A program made the position numbers and the translations under genes. From NCBI GenBank assembly GCA_037903475.1, contig JBAJFG010000307.1, positions 310,001 to 374,000 of the forward strand: 64,000 nt of DNA. Reading direction: 5' to 3'. Positions 45,501 to 56,597 of the stretch are shown here, one piece after another; within the stretch, counting starts at the first letter, position 1, and each line of letters starts with the position of its first letter. The notes below the pieces were generated by a model. The model worked only from the letters and a program-made list of their open reading frames with translations, had not been told where the DNA came from and did not search any database. This stretch comes from Ancylostoma caninum (Eukaryota > Nematoda > Chromadorea > Rhabditida > Ancylostomatidae).

Positions 45501-48500
45501 CCTTCAGGACCTACTCAGACAAAGGTCCGATCGAGCGGGACGCGACATGGCTGCGAGCGGGCCTCGGTAGAGCGGTCGGTGGCCATGGCGCGTCCCGCTC
45601 GCACGGTTGTCGCAACCCGCCCGCACGGTTATTGTGGGCCGCTCGCACGGTATTTCGGACAAACCTATGTTGTCGCGGCCCGCTCGCATGAGGATTTTCC
45701 GTGCGAGCGGGCTGCGATAACCAAGCGAGCGAGCCGCGACATGGCTGCGACCCGCTCTACCGGGGCCCGCTCGCACGGTACTTTTGTCCGAGTACTCGCT
45801 CAAATTCGCGCGCGATTTCACCATAGTTGCCCATCCAAATTTGAATGTGAGTGGGGATGAGTCGACGCCGCCTCATTTTGCCTGATCATGACCCACACCC
45901 GCCGGCTTGCATGGTTGTCGTAGCCCGCTCGCACGGTTGTCGCAGCCCACCCGCACGATTGTCGCGCCTGCTCGCACGGAAAACCCCGTACGAGCGGGAC
46001 GCGATCCCGTGCGAATTGGCCGCAACACCGTGCGAGCGCGCCACGACAACCGTGCGAGCGGGCTGCGACAACCGTGGGAGCGGGTCGCAAAATGTGTCCG
46101 CGACTCGCTCTACCGGAGCCCGCTCGCTCGGTACTTTTGTCTGAGGGTAGCCCATTATCTTGCTGGTGGTCCTTTAATAACGAGACAGAAACCTCCTGCT
46201 ATTTTTGTATGTGGACAAAACTCAGAAAACGTCATTCCGAGGCTTCCAACGAACTCACTGGTTCGGAGTAAATTCTGGAATGGAAAGGGGGCTGGACTAG
46301 CTGATGACTAGCTGGGTAATGCATAAGAACTTACCATCGTGTAAACAGCGTTTCGAACACTGGAAGGCATTTTGTAACGTCTCAGTGATGAAAGTATTGA
46401 AGGCCGCATCCCAGGCTGCAAATGTTTTGGGTTTCAAGAGAAAATTAGGAAAGCGGAAGGAGTGGAAAAATAGAAATTAGGAAACTTGTGCCAATTAAGA
46501 CAAACCCGCCAACCACTCACCAAGACTTGGAGACTCATTCTACGGTTCTTGCTATTGATTAGGTGCAATTTCCTTATTATGATGACGTTCAATGACAGCA
46601 GAGTGACGAATGGAAAGAATGTTTGGAGGAACGCCATGCCATACAGATCAAATGCCATGTAGAGGTTGTTTTCCTAAACGGTGAATTGAAGTATGCAGAA
46701 CAGCATTGTTACACTGCGACCTTTCCATATCCAAGCAAAGTTTTTCTAACGACCTTTTATGGCATGAATTACCTGCTTCTACAGCAGCTTACTGATAAGA
46801 GCATTTTTTTTTCTTGACGACATGAGTATTTTTGGGACATGATTACTATAGTTTGAGGTACATTTGAGGTCAAAGACTAAGGTTCCTTTACACCAGGGAC
46901 CGTAGTAAAGTGTCCAGTGCGAAAATCGCACATCACCTTCAGGGCGGTGATCGCACTTCGCGTTGAAGAGGAGTATGGTGTCGGACGGGCTGTACATGAA
47001 AAGTGATCGAATGTACGTGTTTCACGTATTCCCACATCACTTCCGGGACTGTTTTAGCGTGTGAGAGTTATAAACCATTGCGACTGACAAGCTAGAACGA
47101 GTACGTCTTGTCAGAAGCACCAGAAGCACCTCTGTGCTTCTGACAAGTGATAGAAGTTCGAGCCTGTTATGTGCTATGGGGCGAAAATCAATATCAATAT
47201 GCCTGAGTCCGTAGGCATAGATGCATTCTGTGCGATTCGCCCTGACCACCTGATCATACTTACCTTCAAACCATCACCATACTCCGAGTGAGATGCTCCG
47301 AGTACTTCACTCGGCTTCTCTTTTCTCTGCACACTATGTAGTCGTCAAACGATGGCGATCATCACCCTCCATGGTGATGAGATCAGCGCCCCGCACATAT
47401 GTGCTCGTAGCACTGCCGCGGATGGTGATGATCTTCCATCCCTCGATGTTGGCCGTCGTGCGTGCGATCATCGCCCCAATTGTGGCGACGAGTTGTGCAG
47501 GCAGCTGATGTCACCGCCATGACACTTTACTACGGGCCCAGGTCTCAAAACGCCCTGCAACTCCTGAGCCTCCAACTGACATTTGATGCTTGCTCTCCGA
47601 GCTCTCGCTTCCCGACTGTCTTTCATTGAATGAAAACTAATTCCCCCCCCCCCCCACCTCCTTTTCTCACCTGTATCTTCATGCCCAGGGGTGTACGCAA
47701 GTTTCCGTTTTACGTTCTACGCCTTCCGTTTTCCGCCCATTTTTGACCATCCGTTTCATGTTTTACGTTTTACTGGTTTTCGGCAAGAAAAACGAAAAAT
47801 CCTGGAAAATTATGAAGGTGGAGAGATAGTTCTTCTCGGCGTATTTCCCTATCCTGAAAAGGGTTCACCTGTTCCGATGTACATGATTTCACAATAATGG
47901 CGCCGAAATTACAGGGTGCGTCAAAATTATTGACGCACCTAAAATGAGTCTGTAGAAAAGAAAAGATGCAAAAACATTCCAAATAAGCATAAGCAGAATA
48001 AAGCCCAAGTCTTGGCGATCCGAATAAATGCACTCTTGTTCACGGCAAGCTCCTTCCTTGCTGAAGCAGTCACGGAGACGACGAGGGATCGCAATGCCTC
48101 TGCGCCGCAACTAACTCAGGCGACTTTGTCCCAGATCTTGAACAGATAAGCCTTTGGGAGCTTGATGTTTTTGTGGATTATAGCGCAGCTCTTGCTCTCT
48201 AAGATATCCATATGGGGTCATCCGTAGATTGGAACTCGGTTCACAAGGAAGCTTATTCTCCGCCAAATTGAAGTGCCTCAAGCAGATTTTTGAAACTGGA
48301 CCCGTACCACTTTTGTCTTATGAGCAATAGCCAAGCCCTGCCAAAGTACCCATGAATTCATCTTGTGATGAGAAGTAAGAAAAGCGAGAAAATGTGCCCT
48401 TAGAAGATTGCTTGAATGAGAAACAAGAAAACGAAAAAATTTTCTATAGTAAAACGTAGATGCCTTTCTCTGGCTGGGACACGACAAGACTTGCGAACAA

Positions 48501-51500
48501 GGACATGATTTCATGTGGTACTTGGAGAGCATGACCTGCCCTACTTCTCTTAGGAGTACCGTTTTCCTAAAGCTTACCCACTTCATAATATGGAAGAGAA
48601 CTGGATGAACTTCAGTTGCGGCGCATCGACGATTTTCTCTGCCGACATGTTCGTGGCTGCTTTTACAAGGAGAGAGCGCTCTCCGAACAGGAGTGGATTT
48701 TTTGTATTCGCTGAGACATGACCTCCATTTTGGATATGCACATATAGTGGTTTTTGGGATGTTGTCCTTTTTACAGCACAACTTCAGTGCGTCAATATTT
48801 ATGACGCACCCTGTAACGTCCAAACGCCATTTTTGAAATTCGAACTATTTTAGTTGACTTTCTTCGCATTCATCATTGTTGCAAGCATGCCATACAAGTG
48901 CCCTGCTCTCCTCATAATTCTCATTAAAAAAAACAAGGCTCCACAGAAGTGTGTGATGAACTGATATAAAATGTCTATGGAGCTGGGGATACTGGCGCCG
49001 CTGGCGCCTGATGTTTTGTGCAACGTTTAGGATGCTTGGGTTTCACATCCCCACACAATGTTCTTCTCCTTCCCTCTCCATTCCTGACTGGCTCCAACGA
49101 GATCCTTAACTACCATAAATAGCTTTTTGTCTGAATGTTTGCAGAATAGGTGCTCCAAAGTGAAGCAAAGGTCAGTAAGAAATATGCATATTGATTGGAT
49201 AACTTTGATAATCTCTCGTAACTAGGTGAAGAATGAAAACTTCTCAATCTACCTATATTCTGTGCGTTTGACGTAAACACCATCAGTAGACTTAAAGTTA
49301 CATAATTACTTGAAAGAGTAAGCACTTTTGCTCATGAAGAAGATACCTAAAAATCCAATGTTGAAGATGACTTTTGGTCACATACCTATGGTCGGGCAAA
49401 ATTTTCCGTTTTACCCCTTCCGTGCCCATTTTTGGCCCTCCGTTTTACGTTTTACGAGATTTGAAATTCTACTTCCGCACATGCCTGTTTATGATTGCAC
49501 ACACAGGAGCACATTCAGAGTGTGGAGGGCTGTAGTAGAAATACAAAGTATAAGCTCACGCGAGGTCTGCTAACAGCCGTTTTTTTGAAACTCATCGCAT
49601 AGATTAGATCGAAGGGATGGTCTCCGAGTTTGGGGAAAGCTCTTCAGTAGAATAGGTGAGGAAAAAAGACAGATATTGCAATTCAATCGTTTAATTCCTT
49701 GTTTTTACTGCCATTTTAATTCCTAGCAAACAAGCAAGATCAGAATTTTCACAATGATTCAATTTTAAGGCTCAAAATACATTTTTTCTCCGAATTTCCG
49801 CGAAGGGAAAGGGCACTGCGAAGTGTACGTACCTTAGCCCATGGCAAGATATCCACTGCGAGTGTCCGAAAGAAATCAGGACAGTTTGGAAATCGTGAGA
49901 CGGTCAGCACAGCAGCTGCGGGAGCACGAATCGCTGCTGCCACCACCACGAGCATCAAGAGGGAGAGCGGACGAGCCGTTGTGCTAACATGAGATCTGCA
50001 ATTGTAAAGGATCGAAGAGATCTTGCCTAATCGGCAGTTTGTTCCACTACGAAACATACAGTCAGAGTCATGGGGACACGCTCATCACTATGGTGTGCAT
50101 CTTTCTGCGCAAAAGAGAAAGTGCAGAGAATGCAGATAAACGGGAAAAGGATCTTTTGGATCCAAGCAATTAGGGCGGGGTCAGAGGGCGCCACGATTGG
50201 TCGACTTCTTCTAGCCGTATGCTGCGGAGCGGCTGTTGCGTTGCGGTCGTTCCTGCAATGCGTGCGCGAAGGCCTGTACGAGTTGTACGTCACTCGTTCA
50301 GATGATGCGCGAACAACATGTACTTGCTGCCAGCCTGTCATGTTGCTTGAAAACGTGCCATGGAACGGAATAGCTAACTCACGCAAAACGTTTCCAAACC
50401 TCTTGGACGCTGAAAATTTACACCTTGAGGCTACTGGACGTGCTGAACACGAATTTTCTATCCATTTTGGCCTAAGATACTATCTTTTAGTTTCAAAATT
50501 TTAGAAAACTGGAAAAATGCGTTATTCCTTAGACGAAACTGACTTTGATTTCTCATTACATGCCACTGGCACTTCTGTACTACACTGGCGTTATTCTAAA
50601 ATTACATTCTAAGTCTTGTTTCTCTTACCAATATTTGTATGAATTTTGCAAGGTAATTTTAAACAGTTTTTCTTTGAAGCTATGATATCCTTTATTCCTT
50701 CGGAAAACTGTTTTTTCCTTAATTTGGGCCTGATGCATAAGATGTGAAAGAACATTTTTGTGAACTAGCTTCTGGAAATCATGGCGAAGCAGACGGCAGT
50801 TCAATCGAAATACTGTGTATGTATATTTCCTGGTAACCTCGGTTGTTAATTCGATTGGGATATTTTCGTTTTTCATTCCTATTATACATATTTTGTTACA
50901 ATTTCCTTGAAGTGATTGAATGTGTTGTTACCATTCTCAGTATGACCTGCGCTTACGGTACACCTAAGGACATCTCGCCATCCGTAGCAGATGCCATCTT
51001 GTTTCGTAAAGTTCCTCAGGGAAAATCTGCCACCCTCTGCGTAAACGAGATCGCATACAAGCAGTGACACTTCGGAAAAAGAAGCCAGTGACTTAATAAA
51101 GATTAAGGAATATTCTCGTTGAAAAAAAAAACAGATGGCGATATTTCTTGAAAAGAACTAGAAAATTTATAGTAGAAACACTGAATGATGCAACTGCCAG
51201 ATTTTTAAAATGTTAGAAGTGTTTTACTTAACAACATGGAGTGTTGTACAGTAAAGTAATCTTCCATCCCGTTCTCAAATGGATGTAAAATTCGCGCTTA
51301 GCTCGCTTGAAAAATGTCCTCCATTCTTTTTTTTCAGTCAGAAAGGCGGAGAATTCAAATTAATGACTGGAATGTATCCAGCAAACTCTGAAAATAGTGT
51401 AGTTTTTGAAACCTCCAGATACTGCGCTCTTTCAATCAGTGCATTAGTTCCAGACAGCCATATGATCATAGAGAAAATCGAGATCATCACAAGGAATAAT

Positions 51501-54500
51501 CTGTTTTTGCAAAGTTTTATAAGAATCTGAGGAACACATTACTACAACATACCTATTGATGCTGCGCAAACATCTTAGCGCAAAATGTGTGTGAAATTCG
51601 TGTTTAGCACGTCTAATGACCCTAAGGCGCGAATTTTCAGCGTCCAAGATACCGGCCTGCCTAAGCCTAAGGATCAGGAGAGCTCGTGCACGTTTTTTCG
51701 CTCCCGCCTTTACCGGCGGCTCCAAAAGGTCACGCAGTCCAGAGAAATTCGTTCTCAAACCCTTCAATCTGAGGGGAGCTAGGGTGGGGCTTCCCCAGTC
51801 GCACGGCTTCTACATGTTTGGTATGGTATCTTCAATAGATCGGTAACACATCGAGACTTGCGTGCATTTCGAATAAGCGCAGCATTTTGGAAGCATGCCG
51901 GTAGAACAGTGGCGTGCGTGGCAGACGTCTAGTATAGCATAGCATCTCTGCCCTGGTTCCTCCGTATTAAGAAAGCTAAAAACAGCTCTTTTGGCACTTT
52001 TGCTAGAGTAACTGCTGTAATTGTGATCATCGTCTCCTATCGGCCATAATCATACAAAAACCTCAGAAGAAGAAGTAAGATGGGACACCGTCTTTCGAGC
52101 AGTTAATGGCATCTCTCAAGATCCTTTTTGTGATTTTCATATGCAAAGAATCTTCAGGTGTTCACAATTGTATATGTGATTCCGTACAAAACTGCTGGAA
52201 CAGAGCCCGTTTTCGAGCCACAGTTCTTGGAGAACCTGTGCCTGATCCAAAAGGTGGGGCCTAGGCGCCGTCTGGATTAAATTCACTCCTGGGAGCGCAC
52301 TTTCTGTGGAAATTCGTTGTTTTCGTAGGAGTTCCTCCTCCACTCCACACTCCCTGTCTGAAAATAAACTGCGCTCATGCGTGACGGGCAAAGGAGTACA
52401 TGATGTGAAAATCTGTAATTTCCCAATTCGGCACCACCCACATGCTGCTCCATAATTGGGGCTTGACGGGTTCTTGGGACTTTTTCGCGGAGTTACATGC
52501 TCCACTGTAGTCAGCAACTATTGAAGAACCTTTTTACGTGAAACTACTTTTTTGTTCTTAAGTATGGAGATACTATCACCGCAAAGTACGCTAGATAAAC
52601 GGCCGATGATATAAAATATGATCCTCCCTTCCTAAAATAAGGTCTCAAGTAAATACAGTACCCGCACTAAGTTTGTTAAAAATGAACATCCAGAACGCGG
52701 ATTTGCGTTATTTTCGTTCTAGGGTCATAGCTCATCGTAACAAAGTGATTCACAGATCAAACCAGGGGTCAAAAACGACAATGGAGTGGGCTACCATATT
52801 TCACGAAATCAGCCCTAAATTCTGATTTTCAACAACGAAATTCGCAAGTTTTTAATTCTGCCGCGGCCTTGCCGCGCATAGCGCGCGACATACTTTGATG
52901 CGCGGCATGATCCGAGCACTATAAATGACTCCGGAATTTCAATGTTCAAAATCGAAATTTAGAGCTGGTTTCATGAAATATGCTAGCCCACTCCACTGCT
53001 GCTTCTGATCCCAGGTTTGGTCTGTGAATCGCTTTATTACGATGAGTTATCGCCCTGGAACGAAAAGAACGCAAATCCGCGTTCTGAATGTTCATTTTTA
53101 ACAAACTTAGTGCGGGTATTGTATCTAATTTTCCATCAAAAATTGCTGAATTACATTGAGCCATCTTTTCGGTGAGTCAAAAGCAGGAGTGTTTCACAAA
53201 CAGGGAGAATAATTTTTGTCAGTACTAAAATTTGGTGTTAAATGCACAGAGAATCCAAACGGACGAGGTCAAGAGTCAGGACTGCGGCGCGGTTCTCAGA
53301 GTCACGGGAGCTCAGCGTAGTGTGTGCCTGCGTCTCTGCCCATGAGAGCCGCGCCGCGAACTCGACTCTTGTCTACGTACGTTTGGAGTTTTCTATACGT
53401 AGGTAGGTAATGTATGTACAGAAAACTCCAAACATACGCAGAAAAGGGTCGGGACTTTGGTGCGGCTATCTTGGGCAGAGACGCAGGCGCTCAGTATGCT
53501 GAGCGCCCGTGTCCCTGCCCAAGACAACCGCGCCGCGGTCCCGACCTTTGTCTGCGTACATTTGGAGTTCCTTGTATGTATATGTTACATGGTAAGCCAC
53601 GCATAAAACTGTAAGAAGAGAAAACTTGAAATAAAACACATCTATGGTGTGAATCCAGTAAAAATCCGAATACGGAATAAAATCACGACTTCAAGTACGA
53701 CTTTAGCACTCTCTCAAATGATCTGAGTTTAGTAGGAATGAGCTGTTTTTTGATGAGTCTTTCGTAGTCTGTACCTGGTATATCAGCAAAAATCGTCTTC
53801 TAGCATTCTTCCTTGGCCTCGAAATTACCAGTCTTGTCCTAGAGTATTGGATGAGAGTTTCGAAAATACTACTGAGAACCAGATGAACTGATCCGCGTAG
53901 AATCTTATGCACTAAGAGAAAGTCGTGCTTACGTCTTCTGCAGTTCAGGGTACAAAGTCCTAAGTTTCTATCCCTCATCTCACTGCGAGGTATAGCATCA
54001 TAAAGGAAGCCAACCTTTCTGATCATTAGTTTACGTGTAAAATTATTCTAAACTCTCTCTAACTCTAAAATTCTCTTGCGTTCAGAAGGATTGAACGCTA
54101 CATTACCATACTCAGGAAAGCATGAATATAGATTTTGTAGTCTTCGAGCAAATCTGAAAGATTCCTGGTAGAGAGCGCTCCAAAGGAACTGTAGAGTACC
54201 TTATTTGCTTTCAATGCGATTTAATGTCTTAAGCAGCGTAATAAATCATTATTATCAATGACAGTGCGCATCAAAGCTATGTGAGCTCCCTGTCAACAAG
54301 AAATCTCAGCTCCAAGACTTCGTTCACTAGCTGGATCGTTCCTTGCCCAGGCATGAAGAGGAACAACATGTTGATTTGCCCTATATGTAATACCTTAGTT
54401 TGTAATACCTATATGTAATACCTTTGTTTCTTATAATGACAGTTTTCCAGAGCTGTGACCGACACAGCATCTATAGCTCCCTGGAGTATCTCCCCCTAAT

Positions 54501-56582
54501 CTTGGACATCTACTGGATAGTGCACTTTTCAATCGTCTGCAAACGCGTAATATTTTACTCCGTGAGCGAGAGCTTTGTCAGCTAAATTGTGGGTGCATAT
54601 GTTGAACAATATGAGAGAAAGAACAGAACCTGGGGACACCGCTGGGGGCAACCTTGCCCTTGAAAGTGTGGAATCAGTGCGAACCATGAATGCTATGTTT
54701 GTCAGGAATCAGGAACTTCTCAATCTGAGCGATTATGCGTGGGCGGATTTCAACCGCCTCTAGTTTTTTGACCAGTAACTGATGACTCACCCTAGCGAAT
54801 GCATTGGCGTAATTTGGTAGATTACGTCAAAAATAATGGGGTGCAACTGGAAAGTTAAATGACCTTCTTTCACCTATTCTCATCTAGTTTCCGCGAAGTA
54901 ATCCATACAAGATGTCAGTGCCACATCATGAATCATTTGCAGAAGAAAAGCTCAAATGCGAGAAGCAGATATTATGCAAGCAGTTAGCCAGCTATCAAAA
55001 TGACAATAGTGTCACAGAAATCGAAGTAATGGAAATTTTCGTCCTCACTATGCCAAAAATGAAAGAGAAGCAAATCAGTTCGTAAAATTACTATGCAATG
55101 CTGGAAAAAATGAAAGTGCAGAAGAAAAAGGGCAGAATTCCCAGTCGACAAGAAAACCCACTTCTTGTTCGCGATCCACGTATACCGCTCGAATGTGGCA
55201 AAAATCAGCATGTAGGGAATAAGAAACTGCACAATTTTCGCAGTTGAGAACGCGAAAATCACATGGTTGTGATAGAACGTGAATAATCCCTGAATTATGA
55301 AAAAAGGAAACATTTGCATATAATTTCGTTGTTCACTTGACTTTTCAGTCCTTATTTCATCCCATATATATGTATTTTCCGAGCACCTATTTTTGTGTGG
55401 TAATGGCGCACTGCGCGAACTGTTATTCTCACAAAGATGTCATGAAGTTGCGGTGGAACATTGATGTCTGGCAGATATAATTTTTCTTTCTCGAGTCAAA
55501 TCATGTCAACATTAGGGACCTTCTGCCAGTCTACTGTTCCCTTACCGCAACCATGCACTTAAAGGCAAGGTCCGGGCAAAATTCCATATCCTGAATTTCT
55601 ATTGGATTAGTAGTCCACGGCGACGCCTTGGACGAAAACTATAGAAAAATCCCTGAAAAAGTCTCACAACAAACGCCTTCCATTGATCAGTTTCGATACG
55701 GCGTTTGCGGGTTTGCGGCGTCCGTGCTTTCAAATGACGTTATACGGCGCGCCCCACATGCTGTCTATTGTGGCGTCGTAGGAAAAAATTCATATTCAAA
55801 GGATCGGTGGTCCGTTTGGTGAGGTGGGGAAGGTTTCACGAAGTGTTTGTTAGGCTGTATGTATCTGAGCGTCCATCGCTGTTTAGTATGCACCGCCCAG
55901 CCTTTGTCGGTTGGAGCGCGTTTTCCCACGGCTACAGTAGCCCTCGGACATTTTGTCCCATATCTAGCGATACAGCTTATTTTGAGGTTTCAAACTTGAG
56001 ACACCTGCTACACATACGGTTTGGACTCCAGAAAGCAAAAAACCTGGGTGAGCAAGATTTTGACCGGACCTTGCCTTTAAAGCAGGATAGAAACATTCAT
56101 TCTTATCTCATCAAATAACCCTCTATCATCAGGCAACACTAAGGACTCTCCGAGAACATTAGGGATGGAATAAGATCAGAAAAGTTACTTACTATTACTT
56201 AACATTCCAAACTGGAGAAGTTTCGCAACTTAGTACAAACACGTTTATGTGGATATATATAACTCACCGGTAACTTCAGATACATCATATTAACATCCAA
56301 GACGAAAATAAAAATAAAGCAGAAGCAAAGCAGAGCGTCCAGTAAAGCGAGGAATGCCGGAAACAACGACGGTGGTCGTGAGGGTGTCGTTTGGAAGAGA
56401 ATAAAAAGCAGAATGTTCGAAAAGGCCCCTAAAACAAACAAATGACGATCTAACCTTTGGGAAAAAGTAGAAAGAAGTTTATAAACACCAAATACAGCCA
56501 CTAGTCCCGCCAGAGAAATGTAGACAAATCGAGTTGTGGTGACCGTTTCAGTGTAACCACAGACACCGTCGGGAATCGGCAT
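42591..56582 (-). CDS. Rhodopsin-type GPCR, probable peptide receptor; 7 exons
   Basis: Exons on the minus strand: 56582-56268, 55289-55162, 49995-49833, 46673-46521, 46415-46335, 43338-43250, 42786-42591 (stop TAA). All phases join, giving 374 residues. Donors include GTGAGT, GTACGT and GTAAGT. TM1 (about 46-63) carries GAFSNILLF and TM2 has LALLD. TM3 ends in FATFERY, the DRY-equivalent (139-141). TM4 is LLMLVVVAAAIRAPAAAVL, TM5 LQTFFPFVTLLSLNVIII, TM6 SNSLHLMLTLLE. TM7 is DTVSVLYMTSSAIRILIY followed by RCNP. A further hydrophobic stretch lies at about 18-37. I see no Cys at the top of TM3, although ECL2 has one. It would signal through G proteins at the plasma membrane. It resembles nematode FMRFamide/myosuppressin-type receptors in style, but ligand and subfamily are unknown. 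The gene is stretched over 14 kb by transposons. Confidence 0.82.
43525..45426 (-). pseudogene. RTE-type non-LTR retrotransposon, 5'-truncated, with 13-bp target duplication
   Basis: GGGTGTGGGTCAT flanks it at 43512-43524 and 45427-45439. The minus-strand frame (to 43767) encodes reverse transcriptase: GKATGPDDM, LDLEKAFDRVPHEV, VGVHQGSALSPLLF and catalytic YADD. After a frameshift near 43770 the C-terminal WYGHVLRADGDKV region continues to the 3' end, which carries an AAG microsatellite tail (43525-43541). The endonuclease is missing. The first residues of the open frame (MPHHDPHP) come from the target duplication, not the element. Confidence 0.85.
45514..45792. mobile_element. Family E MITE, complete copy (279 bp)
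   Basis: TIRs CTCAGACAAAGGTCCGATCG and the inverse of GTACTTTTGTCCGAG. The interior consists of direct and inverted GCGGGCCGCGACATGGCTGC-like and CCCGCTCGCACGG units. Nested in the outer copy. Confidence 0.7.
46893..47542. mobile_element. 650-bp TIR element in GPCR intron 3
   Basis: CCAGGGACCGTAGTAAAGTG at 46893 pairs with the inverse at 47521-47542, one base differing in length. The interior repeats ATCACC/GGTGAT motifs near both ends. No transposase recognised. Confidence 0.75.
47912..48813 (-). pseudogene. Decayed Tc1/mariner-type transposon (902 bp), TA target duplication
   Basis: Ends CAGGGTGCGTCAAAATTATT / GTCAATATTTATGACGCACC, each end itself a small palindrome, flanked by TA. Minus-strand frames keep weak similarity to a mariner C-terminus (SCAIIHKNIKLPKAYLF then charged residues), with many disruptions. 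An open frame at 48823-48278 probably spans the degraded N-terminal half. Confidence 0.7.
49290..49490 (+). repeat. Dispersed repeat family D, copy 2
   Basis: Matches 40230-40391 (TTACTTGAAAGAGT, CCAATGTTGAAGATGACTTT, TTTTACGTTTTACGAGATTT), with an extra stretch of about 30 bp. Lies in GPCR intron 3. Confidence 0.65.
50395..50470 (+). repeat. Dispersed repeat family F, forward copy
   Basis: CTTGGACGCTGAAAATTTAC and GGACGTGCTGAACACGAATT match, in inverse, 51590-51650. It may be part of a larger element whose limits I could not define. Confidence 0.5.
51585..51655 (-). repeat. Dispersed repeat family F, reverse copy
   Basis: On the minus strand CTTGGACGCTGAAAATTCGC and AGACGTGCTAAACACGAATT correspond to 50403-50460. 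The surrounding minus-strand open frame (51767-51444) has no recognisable domain. Confidence 0.5.
52654..53123. mobile_element. 470-bp palindromic MITE with arms of about 200 bp
   Basis: TACAGTACCCGCACTAAGTT at 52654 pairs with the inverse at 53104-53123. Homology continues through AACGCGGATTTGCG, GTGGGCTA and CCCAGGTTTG-type segments almost to the centre. The centre is a GC-rich spacer with GCCGCGCATAGCGCGCGACA. TA-type ends suggest Tc1/mariner mobilisation. No coding capacity. Confidence 0.8.
53250..53590. repeat. Two adjacent related palindromes (about 150-170 bp each)
   Basis: Unit 1 (about 53255-53395) and unit 2 (about 53422-53570) each have arms with GAGACGCAGGC, CGCGCCGCG and an outer TTTGGAGTT/AACTCCAAA. 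The junction reads AAAACTCCAAACATACGCAG. Each could fold into a strong hairpin. Confidence 0.65.
53703..54780 (-). pseudogene. Fragment of a CR1-like reverse transcriptase
   Basis: Minus strand: SVLSLILFNICTHNLADKAL and a catalytic-site remnant YAFADD near 54545-54650. Then a stop, then a C-terminal block at 54026-53703 (NLGLCTLNCRRRKHDFLLVH) typical of the LINE tail. Many stops. Lies in GPCR intron 2. Confidence 0.7.
55559..56080. mobile_element. 522-bp MITE bounded by TTAA, in GPCR intron 1
   Basis: TTAAAGGCAAGGTCCGG at 55559 and CCGGACCTTGCCTTTAA at 56064-56080 are perfect inverses. Each outer end begins with TTAA, the target of piggyBac-type transposases. The interior has no transposase. 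TTAA could instead be part of the TIR itself. Confidence 0.75.
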
Positions 56583-56583
56583 G

Positions 56584-56597
56584 CTGAAAAAAAGAGG
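56584..56597 (-). promoter_or_regulatory. Probable SL trans-splice acceptor of the GPCR gene
   Basis: On the minus strand CCTCTTTTTTTCAG ends one base before the ATG at 56582. This is a strong nematode 3' splice site with almost no 5' UTR, as in trans-spliced genes. Confidence 0.55.

Larger units (their letters stand above)
43446..46145. mobile_element. Outer foldback/TIR element family E, interrupted by an RTE and by a related MITE
   Basis: The left end CTCAGACAAAGTGCCGTATG (43446) pairs with the right end ending TACTTTTGTCTGAG (46145). GGTGTGGGTCATGATGAGGC (about 45428) is inverted at about 45872-45899, so the undisturbed element was largely palindromic and rich in CCCGCTCGCACGG. The RTE occupies 43525-45426 and a second family member 45514-45792. 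Lies in GPCR intron 5. Confidence 0.6.

Noticed and set aside
45513..46145. GC-rich repeats as a CpG-island promoter
   Set aside because: The GC-rich units are transposon ends (CTCAGACAA termini, CCCGCTCGCACGG repeats), within an intron.
48278..48823. 181-residue minus-strand open frame as a host gene
   Set aside because: It lies wholly between the TIRs of a decayed mariner-type element and reads as degraded transposase.
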